Assembly: GCF_002407185.1 (NCBI RefSeq)
Contig: NZ_CP023563.1
Coordinates: 2,170,001 to 2,234,000, forward strand
Length of the DNA stretch: 64,000 bases
DNA from: Brachybacterium vulturis
GTDB lineage: Bacteria > Actinomycetota > Actinomycetes > Actinomycetales > Dermabacteraceae
Direction: 5' to 3'
Shown here: positions 17,896-26,844 of the stretch, in pieces
Layout of the letters: the number at the start of each line of letters is the position of its first letter
Position numbering within the stretch: the first letter of the stretch is position 1
Made by a program: the position numbers and the translations under genes
Notes under the pieces: model-generated
Told to the model about the DNA's origin: nothing
The model's database searches: none
What the model saw: the letters and a program-made list of their open reading frames with translations, nothing else

Positions 17896-18902
17896 GCCTC
17901 GTAGGTTGTCACGGCCTCGCGCGGCACCGCCAGGTGCACCGTGGCTCCGGGCTCGAGGCGGAGCTCGGCGATCTGCTGCGGTGGCAGATCCGCGGCGAGA
18001 TCTGGCGTGCGCACGCGGACCAGGTCACCGTGCGGGAGCAGCCCGGTCACGGTGCGGCGGATCCCTCCCGTCGGCGCCAGCTGAACGGCCGAGGGATGGA
18101 ACGCGGCATGCACCTCCCGGCCCGGGGGATGCGGACCGGGCGCCGTCAGCCGGGCCCCGTCGGCGAGCACCACGGCCCCGGCCTCCCAGCGACCCGTGAC
18201 GAGGTTGAGCCCGGCGAAGCTGGCGGTGAAGGCGGTGCGGGGCCGGGTTAGCAGCTCCCGTGCCGGGCCCTGCTCGATGACCCGCCCTCCGTCGAGCACG
18301 GCGAGCTGATCGGCGAGGGTGAGGGCATCGAGGACATCATGGGTGACGATGATCGCCGTGCGGTCGGCGAGGAAGCGCCGCAGCTGGCCCCGCAGGGCCG
18401 CCGCCACCTCGATGTCGAGCGCGGCCATCGGCTCGTCCAGCAGCAGCAGGCGAGGATCCGCCGCCAGGGCCCGGGCGATCGCGACCCGCTGCGCCTGCCC
18501 GCCGGAGAGCATCGCCGGTCGACGCGCCGCCAGCTCGTCCAGCCCGAGCTCGGCCAGCCACCGCCCGGCCTCCTCCCGGGCCCGAGCACGGGGCACCCCC
18601 TGGGACCGCAGCGGGAACATGATGTTCCCGCGCACCGTCAGATGCGGGAACAGCACCGGGTCCTGGCTGAGCGTGGTCACCCGGCGGTGATGGGGCGGTG
18701 TCCAGGAGCGCTCACCGAAGAGCAGCTGCCCGTCGAGCTCCACACGCCCGTGCGCGGGACGCAGCGCCCCGGCGACCAGCGAGAGGAGCGTGGACTTGCC
18801 CGCCCCGTTGGGACCGATCAGAGCGAGGGTCTGGCCGTCCGCCACCGCGAGGTCGAGCTCGACCCCCCGCTCGGGGACCCGGGCCCGCACCTGCAGGCTC
18901 AT
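17892..18902 (-). CDS. modC: Molybdate ABC transporter ATP-binding protein
   Basis: The 336-residue ATPase energises molybdate import. Walker [10 protein letters not shown] is at 30-38, the signature LSGGQ at 132-136, Walker B LLLLDEP at about 152-158 and the switch histidine in VTHDVLD. The C-terminal 100 residues form a TOBE domain, the regulatory oxyanion-binding module typical of ModC. The ATG overlaps the modB stop and the stop overlaps the HhH glycosylase start, both as ATGA. Confidence 0.93.
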   Translation of the reverse strand: MSLQVRARVPERGVELDLAVADGQTLALIGPNGAGKSTLLSLVAGALRPAHGRVELDGQLLFGERSWTPPHHRRVTTLSQDPVLFPHLTVRGNIMFPLRSQGVPRARAREEAGRWLAELGLDELAARRPAMLSGGQAQRVAIARALAADPRLLLLDEPMAALDIEVAAALRGQLRRFLADRTAIIVTHDVLDALTLADQLAVLDGGRVIEQGPARELLTRPRTAFTASFAGLNLVTGRWEAGAVVLADGARLTAPGPHPPGREVHAAFHPSAVQLAPTGGIRRTVTGLLPHGDLVRVRTPDLAADLPPQQIAELRLEPGATVHLAVPREAVTTYEA

Positions 18903-19669
18903 GTGCTCACCCTTCGCCGGGCCGCGGCGATGACCAGCACCGCGACGATCATCAGCAGGAAGGACAGCGCCACAGCGGCATCGGGGTCGCTCTCCCGCTG
19001 GAGGTAGATCTCCAGCGGCAGCGTGCGGGTGGTGCCCTGGAGGGAGCCGGCGAAGGTGATCGTGGCCCCGAACTCCCCCAGCGCCCGGGCGAAGGCCAGC
19101 ACCGTGCCGGACAGCAGCGCGGGCAGCACCAGCGGCAGCGTCACCCCCAGCAGCACGCGCGAGGGCCGGGCTCCGAGCGAGGCGGCGGCGATCTCATAGC
19201 GGGTGCCGGCGGTGCGCAGCGCCCCTTCGAGGCTGATGACCAGGAAGGGCAGGGCCACGAAGGTCTGGGCGATCACCACTGCCGTGGTCGAGAACGCGAT
19301 CTCGAGGCCCAGCATCTCCAGGTGACGGCCCAGGAGCCCCTGCCGGCCGAAGGTGTACAGCAGCGCGATGCCGCCGACCACCGGCGGCAGCACCAGGGGG
19401 AGCAGCACCAGCGAGCGCAGCAGCGAGAGACCGCGGAACTCCGCGCGGGCCAGCAGCACGGACATCGGCACCCCCACCAGCACGCAGAGCAGGGCGCTGG
19501 TCCCCGAGGTCTGCACGCTCAGCCGCAGTGCCGAGAGCGAGGCCTCGCTGGTGATCAGCGCGCCGAAGCTCGCCCACTGCACGCGCGCCGCCATCGCCGC
19601 GAGCGGGAGCAGCACGAACAGCCCGCCGAGCAGGGCGGGGACCAGTACCCAGCGGGGGAGCGTGGTCAC
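18899..19669 (-). CDS. modB: Molybdate ABC transporter permease
   Basis: A 256-residue permease with about five to six hydrophobic helices and the cytoplasmic EAA-type coupling loop ([22 protein letters not shown]). Family features include [16 protein letters not shown] and [16 protein letters not shown], the latter a strong ModB signature. It starts at GTG overlapping the modA stop (GTGA). Confidence 0.94.
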   Translation of the reverse strand: MTTLPRWVLVPALLGGLFVLLPLAAMAARVQWASFGALITSEASLSALRLSVQTSGTSALLCVLVGVPMSVLLARAEFRGLSLLRSLVLLPLVLPPVVGGIALLYTFGRQGLLGRHLEMLGLEIAFSTTAVVIAQTFVALPFLVISLEGALRTAGTRYEIAAASLGARPSRVLLGVTLPLVLPALLSGTVLAFARALGEFGATITFAGSLQGTTRTLPLEIYLQRESDPDAAVALSFLLMIVAVLVIAAARRRVST

Positions 19670-20436
19670 CGGCCGACGAAGCCGTAGCCGTCGAGGATCT
19701 CCTGGCCCCTGGGACCGCTGACCAGGTCGACGAACTCCTGGGCCAGCTCGAGGTGCTCAGAATCCTTCACCGTGGTGATCGGGTAGATGTTCACGGCCTC
19801 CTGCGCCTCGGGGAAGGCGATGCCCTCGACGGCGTCCCCGCCCCGTGCGACATCGGTGACGTAGACGAGACCGGCATCCGCCTCTCCGCTGGTGACCTTG
19901 TTCAGCACGTCGGTGACGGACTGCTCCTCGCTGACCGGCGAGAACGTGAGCCCGGCGGCCTGCTCGACGATCTCGGTGGCCGCACCGCAGGGGACCTCGG
20001 GGGCGCAGACGACGAGGTGCAGATCCTCCTGGGTGAGCGAGGTCAGATCGGTGACCCCTGCGGGGTTCCCGGCCGGGACCGCGATCATCAGCGTGTTGGC
20101 GGTGAAGTCCACGGGCGCGGAGCCGTGCAGCCCGGCCTCGACGAGCTTGTCCATGTTCTCGGGATTCGCGGAGGCGAAGACGTCCGCCGGGGCGCCCTGG
20201 CGGATCTGCTGGACCAGGGTGGAGGAGCCGGCGAAGTTGAACTCGACGTCGACCCCGTCATGCGCGGCCTCGAACGCCTCACCGAGCTCGTCGAACGGCT
20301 GCTGCAGGGACGCTGCGGCGTAGACCCGCAGGGGGACGGTGTCCTCGGCCCCCTCGGTGGCCGCGACGCCTCCGCAGCCGGCGGCCAGCAGCATGACCGC
20401 GGCCGCGCCCGGGAGTCGCCGGACGAGGCCCCTCAT
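19666..20436 (-). CDS. modA: Molybdate-binding lipoprotein
   Basis: A 256-residue substrate-binding protein anchored outside the membrane. The signal peptide ends in lipobox LAAGC, and the mature part begins with a Gly/Ala/Glu linker. Conserved ModA blocks are [43 protein letters not shown] and the C-terminal [13 protein letters not shown] set the start at the ATG at 20436, which overlaps the stop of the regulator gene upstream; a longer frame reads into that gene out of frame. Confidence 0.94.
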   Translation of the reverse strand: MRGLVRRLPGAAAVMLLAAGCGGVAATEGAEDTVPLRVYAAASLQQPFDELGEAFEAAHDGVDVEFNFAGSSTLVQQIRQGAPADVFASANPENMDKLVEAGLHGSAPVDFTANTLMIAVPAGNPAGVTDLTSLTQEDLHLVVCAPEVPCGAATEIVEQAAGLTFSPVSEEQSVTDVLNKVTSGEADAGLVYVTDVARGGDAVEGIAFPEAQEAVNIYPITTVKDSEHLELAQEFVDLVSGPRGQEILDGYGFVGR

Positions 20437-20855
20437 GCGCCGTCTCCGGCAGGAGCACGGTCGGGCTCCGCGTCGACCGTCACATGGGTGGCCTTCACGA
20501 CGGCGCTGGCGACCTTGCCGGGCGCGAGGCCCAGCTCGCGGGCGGCCTCGCTGCTCATCAGGGAGACGACGCGGAAGGGGCCGCACTGCAGCTCGACCTG
20601 CGCCATCACCGTGTCCATCACGACGTTCGTCACCAGCCCCACGAAGCGGTTCCGGGCGGAGCTCGTGGTGGCGCCGTGCAGTTCCGGCGTGACCGCGAGC
20701 TCCCGGGCCAGGCGGGCGACCTCGGCGCCCGCGAGCACCTTCCGCCCCGCGGCGTCGACGCTCGCGGTGAGGCTTCCCCTGTCGATCCAGCGCCGCACGG
20801 TGTCCTCGCTCACTCCGAGGAACCCGGCGGCGTCACGAACTCGCAGATGCGTCAT
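20433..20855 (-). CDS. HTH-Mop (TOBE) molybdate-responsive regulator or molbindin
   Basis: A 140-residue protein with two parts. Residues 1-50 form an excisionase/MerR-type winged helix (LRVRDAAGFLGVSEDTVRRWIDRG). Residues 65-132 form a Mop/TOBE domain (ARNRFVGLVTNVVMDTVMAQVELQCGPF) that binds molybdate or related oxyanions. It opens the mod chain and overlaps modA by 4 bases, so it is well placed to sense molybdate and control the operon, perhaps by autoregulation. The nearby ATG at about 20867 is an alternative start that adds four residues. Confidence 0.85.
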   Translation of the reverse strand: MTHLRVRDAAGFLGVSEDTVRRWIDRGSLTASVDAAGRKVLAGAEVARLARELAVTPELHGATTSSARNRFVGLVTNVVMDTVMAQVELQCGPFRVVSLMSSEAARELGLAPGKVASAVVKATHVTVDAEPDRAPAGDGA

Positions 20856-20954
20856 GAATGCGACCATAGCACCGCGTTTGCGGCGCGGCGCGGTGGGGAG
20901 CGGAGCTCGGCGCCCCCGCAGGCCGATCGCAGGCCGAGCGCTGACCGCGCCGTG

Positions 20955-20960
20955 TACGTT
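20955..20960 (+). promoter_or_regulatory. Candidate -10 box for a leaderless cupin mRNA
   Basis: TACGTT ends 6 bases before the cupin ATG, with CGGGAC between and no Shine-Dalgarno. This spacing suggests leaderless transcription, though no -35 box is recognisable. Confidence 0.3.
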
Positions 20961-20966
20961 CGGGAC

Positions 20967-21317
20967 ATGCCGATCCTCACCAACACCGCCGAGCAGCCTG
21001 CCGAGCCCCGCCGCGGCGCCGTCTGGTCCATCGCCGAGCCGGAGCGCGAGCTGGACTCGAACCTGATCCGCCTCCCCGCGGGGGAGTCCATCCCCGCCCA
21101 CGTCGGTGCCGAGGTCGACACGCTCATCCATGTGGTCCGCGGGGGCGGCGCCCTGGTGACCGATGCCGGGGAGGAGCGCCTGCGCCCCGGTGACGTCGCC
21201 CTGCTCCCGCGGCGCACGGTGCGCGGATTCCGCGCCGGCGAGGATGGGCTCGACTACCTCACGGTCCATCGTCGGCGGCAGTCGCTGCGGATCCAGAGCG
21301 GTCCGCCCCGCGACTGA
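20967..21317 (+). CDS. Small cupin-domain protein
   Basis: A 116-residue single-cupin barrel. The two cupin motifs are relaxed: GESIPAHVGAEVDTLIHVVRGGG and LRPGDVALLPRRTVRGF. It keeps one histidine in the first motif (PAHV) and a second in LIHVV, but the usual metal-binding HxH pair is not complete, so metal binding and catalysis are uncertain. It diverges from the mod regulator across a 111-base gap. Relatives are general small-molecule binders; no specific role is visible. Confidence 0.8.
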   Translation: MPILTNTAEQPAEPRRGAVWSIAEPERELDSNLIRLPAGESIPAHVGAEVDTLIHVVRGGGALVTDAGEERLRPGDVALLPRRTVRGFRAGEDGLDYLTVHRRRQSLRIQSGPPRD

Positions 21318-21355
21318 GGTCCTCCGCACCCCGACGGAGAGGGCAGACTGGACCC

Positions 21356-22375
21356 ATGGCAGAGACTCAGGATTCCCGCGTGGCCGTGTACCTCGACTTC
21401 GACAACATCGTCATGTCCTGGTACGACCGGGTGCACGGACGGCAGGCGTACAGCCGCGACCGCCAGCGCATCGCCGAGGACCCGACCGAGCCCGAGATCG
21501 CCGAGCGCCTGGCGAAGGCCACCGTCGACGTCGGCGCGGTGATCGACTACGCCGCCTCCTTCGGCTCGCTCATGCTCACCCGCGCCTACGCGGACTGGTC
21601 CTCCCCGGTCAACGCGATCTATCGCACCCAGCTGGTGGCCCGCGCCGTGGACCTCGTGCAGCTGTTCCCCGCAGCGGCATATGCGAAGAACGGCGCCGAC
21701 ATCCGCCTCGCCGTCGACACCGTCGAGGACCTCTACCTGATGCCCGACCTCACCCACGTGGTGATCGTCGCCGGCGACTCCGACTACGTCCCCCTCGCCC
21801 AGCGCTGCCGGCGCCTGGGCCGCTACGTGATCGCGATGGGGGTGGCCGGCTCCACCGCGAAATCCCTCGCCGCCGCCTGCGACGAGTTCGAGTCCTACGA
21901 GAACCTGCCCGGCGTGGAACGGCCCGCGGCCCCGCAGCGGAGCCGTTCGCGACGTGGGGGCGGCGGCAGCGCGCAGACCTCCGGTGAGAGCGAGACCACC
22001 GGCGACAGCGGCGGTCAGCGCACCCGGTCCCGGCGCTCGGCCGACGCCGACGCCAAGGCCCGTGCGGCCGAGCGCGCCGCCGAGGAGGCGGCGGATGCCG
22101 CCGAGGAAGCGGAGGAGGCCGAGGACGAGGAGACCGGGGAGGATCCGCGCGAGGCCGCGACCCGTCTGCTGCAGCGTGCGCTGCAGCTCGGCGACCGCGG
22201 GGACAGCGAGTGGCTGCACGCCTCGGCGGTGAAGTCCCACATGCGGCGCATGGACTCCTCGTTCAGCGAGAAGGCCATCGGCTTCAAGTCCTTCAACGAC
22301 TTCCTCAAGGGCAATGCGGACATCGCGGAGCTCGAGGAGAGCGGCCACGAACGCCTGGTGAGGGCGCGGGACTGA
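21356..22375 (+). CDS. NYN-domain nuclease with C-terminal LOTUS/OST-HTH domain
   Basis: A 339-residue protein with a PIN-like NYN domain at about 8-160: acidic residues D14 and D16 in VYLDFDNI, the internal ADIRLAVDTVEDL and VIVAGDSDYVPL acid positions suit metal-dependent RNA cleavage. A charged, Ala/Glu/Arg-rich linker (about 180-255) leads to a C-terminal LOTUS/OST-HTH module (about 262-335, LHASAVKSHMRRMDSSFSEKAIGFKSFNDFL), which in characterised proteins binds RNA. The domain pairing is known as a bacterial family, with poorly defined substrates. It stands alone on the plus strand. Confidence 0.87.
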   Translation: MAETQDSRVAVYLDFDNIVMSWYDRVHGRQAYSRDRQRIAEDPTEPEIAERLAKATVDVGAVIDYAASFGSLMLTRAYADWSSPVNAIYRTQLVARAVDLVQLFPAAAYAKNGADIRLAVDTVEDLYLMPDLTHVVIVAGDSDYVPLAQRCRRLGRYVIAMGVAGSTAKSLAAACDEFESYENLPGVERPAAPQRSRSRRGGGGSAQTSGESETTGDSGGQRTRSRRSADADAKARAAERAAEEAADAAEEAEEAEDEETGEDPREAATRLLQRALQLGDRGDSEWLHASAVKSHMRRMDSSFSEKAIGFKSFNDFLKGNADIAELEESGHERLVRARD

Positions 22376-22453
22376 GGACCGCCTCGGCGCGCCCCGTGAC
22401 ACCCACCACCCCGGCGATGGATACTGGGAGGCCCCGTCGAAGGAGGCGCACCG

Positions 22454-22828
22454 ATGAACCTGCTGCTGTGGATCCTGGCCTTCCTGCTGGCCGCGATCTT
22501 CGTGGCCACTGGCGTGGTCAAGCTGGTCACCGCCCGTGACCAGCAGATCGACCGGACCCCGTACGTCGAGGACTTCCCGCAGGCCGTGATCCGCGGGATC
22601 GGCGTGCTCGAGATCCTCGGGGCGATCGGCCTGCTCCTCCCCGCGCTCCTGGATGTCGCCACCGTGCTGGTGCCGCTGGCCGGCGCCGGCCTCGCGATCA
22701 CCATGGTCTTCGCCGCGCTCGTGCACACCCGTCGCGGGGACGGCATCGCGGCCACGATGCCGTCGATCGGGCTGGCGCTCGTGTCGGTCTTCGTCGCCTG
22801 GTCACGCTTCGGCCCCTACCCGCTGTGA
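22454..22828 (+). CDS. DoxX-family membrane protein
   Basis: A 124-residue four-helix membrane protein of the DoxX/DoxD type (LLWILAFLLAAIFVATGVVKL, then IRGIGVLEILGAIGLLLPAL). An AAGGAGG ribosome-binding site precedes the ATG at a good distance. Family members are linked to thiosulfate oxidation or membrane redox stress complexes in other species. Here there is no supporting partner, so the role is unknown. The last 27 bases overlap the end of the convergent benE-like gene. Confidence 0.82.
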   Translation: MNLLLWILAFLLAAIFVATGVVKLVTARDQQIDRTPYVEDFPQAVIRGIGVLEILGAIGLLLPALLDVATVLVPLAGAGLAITMVFAALVHTRRGDGIAATMPSIGLALVSVFVAWSRFGPYPL

Positions 22829-23998
22829 CGGGCCCCGCCGGCGACGACGGCGGCGCGGGCGCAGCAGTGCCCGCAGCGCGAGCCCGGCGAGCAGGGCCCA
22901 GAACGCGGCGCTGATCCCGCCCACCGCGATCCCCGAGGCGGCGATCAGGACGGTCACCCCGGCCGGCAGCTGCTCGGACGGCTCCGCGAGCGCGGCGCGC
23001 AGCGAGACCACGAACGTGCCGATCAGCGCGAGTCCGGCGACGGCCGGGATCACTCCCTCGGGGGCCAGGGCGATCAGGTGCGCACAGGCGGCCGCACCGA
23101 GACCGAGCATCACCAGCACCATCCCGGAGGTGAGGCTCGCGATCCAGCGCCGGTCCCGGTCCTCCCCGGCCTCCGGCCCCGCCGCCAGCGCCGCGGTGAT
23201 CGCGGCGAGATTGATCCCATGGCCCCCGGCCGGAGCGCCCGCGAGAGTGCCCAGGCCCGTCACCACCATCGTGCGCCGCCACGGCACCTCGTAGCCCAGA
23301 CCCTTCATCACCGCGACCCCGGGCACGTTCTGCGACGCCATCGTCACCAGGTACAGCGGCAGTGCGATCCCCAGCACCGCGCCGAGGCCCAGCGTCGGCG
23401 CGGTGAGCTCGAGCACCGGCAGCAGCGGGACCGACGCCGCGCCGCCGCCCCCTGCGGCCATCTCGACCCCGATCACCACGGCAGCGGTGGCGAAGGCCAG
23501 CGGAGAGGCCCAGCGCGGGGCGCATCGCTGCGCCAGCGCCCACACCGCGATCACCGGTCCCACGGCGAGCGGATTCGCCGCGACCCCGAGCACCGGTCCG
23601 AGGCACAGCTGCAGCAGCACGCCCGCGAGCATCGCCTGTGCGATCGAGGTGGGGATGCGGGCCATCAGCCGGCCCAGCGGCCGCACCAGTCCGGTGAGCA
23701 CGATCAGCACCCCGACCAGGAGGAACGCCCCCACGGCTGCGGGCCAGCCGCCCTCCACCGCGCCGGTGGTGGCCAGCAGGGCCGCGCCCGGCGTGGACCA
23801 GGCGATCGTGATCGGCAGGCGGGTCCAGGTCGCCAGCAGCATGGAGGCGAGCCCCATCCCGATGCTCACCGCCAGCAGGCCGCTGGCCGCCTGGTCCGCC
23901 GAGGCGCCCACGCCGTGCAGCCCGGTCAGGACCACGACGAAGGAGCTGGTGAAGGCGACCAGACCGGAGACGATCCCGGCGGAGACAGGGCGGAGCAT
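22802..23998 (-). CDS. BenE-family benzoate/H+ symporter-like transporter
   Basis: A 398-residue membrane protein with about 12 hydrophobic segments. The motif run FTSSFVVVLTGL, ITIAWSTPGAALLATTGAV, IPTSIAQAMLAGVLL and APAGGHGINLAAITAAL is that of BenE transporters, which import benzoate or related aromatic acids with protons. No aromatic degradation genes are visible near it, so the substrate is open. The ATG is followed on the other strand by the start of the gene at 24060, making a divergent pair with a 61-base gap. Confidence 0.87.
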   Translation of the reverse strand: MLRPVSAGIVSGLVAFTSSFVVVLTGLHGVGASADQAASGLLAVSIGMGLASMLLATWTRLPITIAWSTPGAALLATTGAVEGGWPAAVGAFLLVGVLIVLTGLVRPLGRLMARIPTSIAQAMLAGVLLQLCLGPVLGVAANPLAVGPVIAVWALAQRCAPRWASPLAFATAAVVIGVEMAAGGGGAASVPLLPVLELTAPTLGLGAVLGIALPLYLVTMASQNVPGVAVMKGLGYEVPWRRTMVVTGLGTLAGAPAGGHGINLAAITAALAAGPEAGEDRDRRWIASLTSGMVLVMLGLGAAACAHLIALAPEGVIPAVAGLALIGTFVVSLRAALAEPSEQLPAGVTVLIAASGIAVGGISAAFWALLAGLALRALLRPRRRRRRRGPSQRVGAEA

Positions 23999-24059
23999 GG
24001 AGGCACAGTAGGCCGGATCAGGGCTTGCCCGGGCGCCGGTTCACGAGGAGGATCACCGG

Positions 24060-25022
24060 ATGGCACCGAGCGATGTGATCACCTGGCTCCTGGACACCGA
24101 CCCGGCGCTGCGCTGGCAGGTCGAACGCGACCTGCTCGACGCCTCGCCGGAGCAGTGGCAGGCCACCCGCGCCCGGATCTCCCAGGAGGGCTACGGTGCC
24201 GCGCTGCTGGCCCACCAGGATCCGGCCACCGGCCTCTGGGCCGGCGGCGCCTTCTTCCCGGCCGGCTTCCTCGAGGACCCGGCCAGCAAGGAGCTGCCCG
24301 GCCAGCCCTGGACCGCGACCACCTGGTCGCTGACCACCCTGCGGGAATGGGGCATGGACGCCGCCCCGCTGATCGCCCGGGACACCGCCGCGAAGCTCGC
24401 CGAGCACGCCCGGTGGGAGTTCGATGACTCCCTGCCGTACTGGGGCGGCGAGGTGGACGTCTGCATCAACGCGATGACGCTGTCCAACGGGCTCTGGCTG
24501 GGGGCCGACGTCGAGCCGCTGGTGGACTGGTTCTGCGAGCACCGGATGGACGAGGGCGGCTGGAACTGCGAGTGGGAGCACGGTTCGAGGCGCGCGAGCT
24601 TCCACTCGACCCTCAACGCGCTGCGGGCGCTGCACGAGCACGAACGCCTCACCGGGGGCACCGATGCCGCCCGCGAGGTCCAGCGCGCCGGTGAGGAGTA
24701 CCTGCTGCAGCGGAACCTGACCCGGCGCCTGAGCACCGGCGAGATCGTGGGCCCCTGGGTGGACCACTTCCTGTATCCGCCACGGCACATCTATACGGCG
24801 CTGCGGGCGCTGGACCACTTCCGCGAGGCCGACCGCCGCGACTCCCGGATGCAGGAGGCGGTGCAGATGGTGCGGGACGCGCAGCAGACCGATGGGACCT
24901 GGCTGCAGCAGCATGTGCTGCCCGGCCAGGTGTGGTTCGAGATCGACGTGCGCGTCGGCGAGCCGTCGCCCTGGCTGACGATGCAGGCGCTGCGGGTGCT
25001 GCGGTGGTGGAACCGGGAATGA
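24060..25022 (+). CDS. Terpene cyclase/prenyltransferase-fold (alpha-alpha toroid) protein of unknown function
   Basis: A 320-residue soluble protein made of repeated helix pairs with QxxDGxW-like turns (LLAHQDPATGLWAGGAFF, DEGGWNCEWE, QQTDGTWLQQ). This is the squalene-cyclase/prenyltransferase repeat fold. The catalytic DxDD or equivalent acid motif of real cyclases is not seen. Tryptophan and aromatic content is high. It has no terpenoid genes around it. Similar orphan proteins occur widely in actinomycetes, often annotated as prenyltransferase-like or simply hypothetical. Confidence 0.75.
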   Translation: MAPSDVITWLLDTDPALRWQVERDLLDASPEQWQATRARISQEGYGAALLAHQDPATGLWAGGAFFPAGFLEDPASKELPGQPWTATTWSLTTLREWGMDAAPLIARDTAAKLAEHARWEFDDSLPYWGGEVDVCINAMTLSNGLWLGADVEPLVDWFCEHRMDEGGWNCEWEHGSRRASFHSTLNALRALHEHERLTGGTDAAREVQRAGEEYLLQRNLTRRLSTGEIVGPWVDHFLYPPRHIYTALRALDHFREADRRDSRMQEAVQMVRDAQQTDGTWLQQHVLPGQVWFEIDVRVGEPSPWLTMQALRVLRWWNRE

Positions 25023-25197
25023 CCCTCCGTGGGATCACGGTTCGGTCACGGCGCACGTCGCGGCGATCCGGGGGTCGGTCGATCGCGCACCGGACTGTTA
25101 CGTTGCAGGGCACAATGGGTGTGCCCCGTCACATGGGGCGCCCCAGCTCACGACGCCGTGACCCCCGCGGCGTCTTCCTCACCCCCAGGAGGACCCC

Positions 25198-26844
25198 ATG
25201 TTCGATGCCGCTTTCACCCCCAAGCGCCGCGCCGTGCTGCTGTCGTTGGCAGGTGTGCCCGTCCTGCTGTCCGCCTGCGCCAAGACCACCGAGGACGGCG
25301 GCGGCTCCGGCGGCTCCGACGGCGGTGGCGGCGGGACCCTGACCGTCGGCACCACCGACAAGGTCACCGCCCTGGACCCGGCGGCCGCCTACGACAACGG
25401 CTCCTCGACGGTGTGGACGCAGTGCTACGGCTACCTGCTGTCGGTCGCCCTCGGCTCCGAGGACGGCCGCCCCGAACCGGATCTCGCCGAGAGCGCCGAG
25501 TTCACCAGCGACTCGGTCTTCACCGTGACGCTCAAGGAGGGCCTGACCTTCGCCAATGGCAACGAGCTGACCAGTGAGGACGTCAAGCACACCTTCGACC
25601 GCACCCGCGCCATCGACGATCCCTCGGGCCCGTCCAGCCTGCTGGGCAATCTCGATACCGTGGAGATCGTCGACGACCTCACCGTCGAGTTCCACCTCAA
25701 GGAGCCCAACGACCAGACCTTCCCGTACGTCCTGACCAGCCCGGTGGGTCCGATCGTCGACGCCGACGTGTTCCCCGCCGACGCGGTGCTGCCGGACAAC
25801 GAGATCGTCGCCGCCGAGGCCTTCTCCGGGCCGTACACGATCTCGAGCTGGAAGATCAACGAACTGGTCACCTACGAGGCCTTCGACAACTACCAGGGCC
25901 TGTTCGGCACGCCGTCGACCCCGTCGGTGGTGATGTCCTACTACGCCGACCAGAACAACATGAAGCTGGACATCCAGGAGGGCAACATCGACTGCGTGTG
26001 GCGCTCCCTGTCCGCCACCGACATCGCCGATCTCGAGGCCGATGACGCGGTCACCGTGCACAACGGCCCCGGCGGCGAGATCCGCTACATCGTGTTCAAC
26101 TTCAACACCAACCCCTATGGGGCGAAGACCGAGAACCCGGATCCCGCCAAGGCGCAGGCCGTGCGCCAGGCCGTGGCGGACCTGCTGGACCGCGAGGCGA
26201 TCTCGGAGACCGTCTACAACGGCACCTACACCCCGCTGTACTCCTACATCCCCGAGGGGCTGCCGGGCTCCGGCACCCAGTTCAAGGACATGTACGGCGA
26301 CGGCTCCGGCGGCCCCGACCCCGAGCGTGCCCGCACGCGGCTCGAGGACGCCGGCGTCGAGATCCCGGTCCAGCTCAGCCTGCAGTACAACCCGGACCAC
26401 TACGGCGCCTCCTCCGGTGACGAGTACGCCGCGGTGAAGAACCAGCTCGAGGCCGACGATCTGTTCGCTGTGGACCTCCAGTCCACCGAATGGGTCCAGT
26501 ACTCCAAGGACCGCGTCAACGACGTCTACCCCGCGTACCAGCTGGGCTGGTTCCCGGACTACTCGGATGCGGACAACTACCTCTCGCCGTTCTTCGCGAC
26601 CGAGAACTTCCTGGGCAACCACTATTCGAATCCCGAGGTCGATGAGCTGATCACCCAGCAGCGCGGCACCCAGGACCCGGCCGAGCGCGAGGCGCTGTTC
26701 GTCGAGATCCAGGATCTCGTGGCCGAGGAGATCTCCACCCTGCCGCTGCTGCAGGGCGCCCAGATCGCAGTGTCCACCGCGGAGGTCCAGGGCGTCACCC
26801 TGGACTCGTCCTTCAAGTTCCGCGTCTCGCCGCTGTCGAAGTGA
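25198..26844 (+). CDS. Peptide/oligopeptide ABC transporter substrate-binding lipoprotein
   Basis: A 548-residue family-5 extracellular solute-binding protein (DppA/OppA-like). The signal KRRAVLLSLAGVPVLLSAC contains a twin-arginine-like RRAVL start and the lipobox LSAC, so export by Tat followed by lipidation is plausible. The mature protein starts with a Gly/Ser linker. Typical SBP_bac_5 blocks are LAESAEFTSDSVFTVTLKEG, ELTSEDVKHTFDR and the C-terminal LGWFPDYSDADNYLSPFF. An AGGAGGA site precedes the ATG. The stop overlaps the GTG of the first permease gene. Confidence 0.92.
   Translation: MFDAAFTPKRRAVLLSLAGVPVLLSACAKTTEDGGGSGGSDGGGGGTLTVGTTDKVTALDPAAAYDNGSSTVWTQCYGYLLSVALGSEDGRPEPDLAESAEFTSDSVFTVTLKEGLTFANGNELTSEDVKHTFDRTRAIDDPSGPSSLLGNLDTVEIVDDLTVEFHLKEPNDQTFPYVLTSPVGPIVDADVFPADAVLPDNEIVAAEAFSGPYTISSWKINELVTYEAFDNYQGLFGTPSTPSVVMSYYADQNNMKLDIQEGNIDCVWRSLSATDIADLEADDAVTVHNGPGGEIRYIVFNFNTNPYGAKTENPDPAKAQAVRQAVADLLDREAISETVYNGTYTPLYSYIPEGLPGSGTQFKDMYGDGSGGPDPERARTRLEDAGVEIPVQLSLQYNPDHYGASSGDEYAAVKNQLEADDLFAVDLQSTEWVQYSKDRVNDVYPAYQLGWFPDYSDADNYLSPFFATENFLGNHYSNPEVDELITQQRGTQDPAEREALFVEIQDLVAEEISTLPLLQGAQIAVSTAEVQGVTLDSSFKFRVSPLSK

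Noticed and set aside
25099..25104. TACGTT as a -10 box for the peptide-transporter operon
   Set aside because: No matching -35 element and about 94 bases to the start codon; I could not decide between this and other AT-rich spots.
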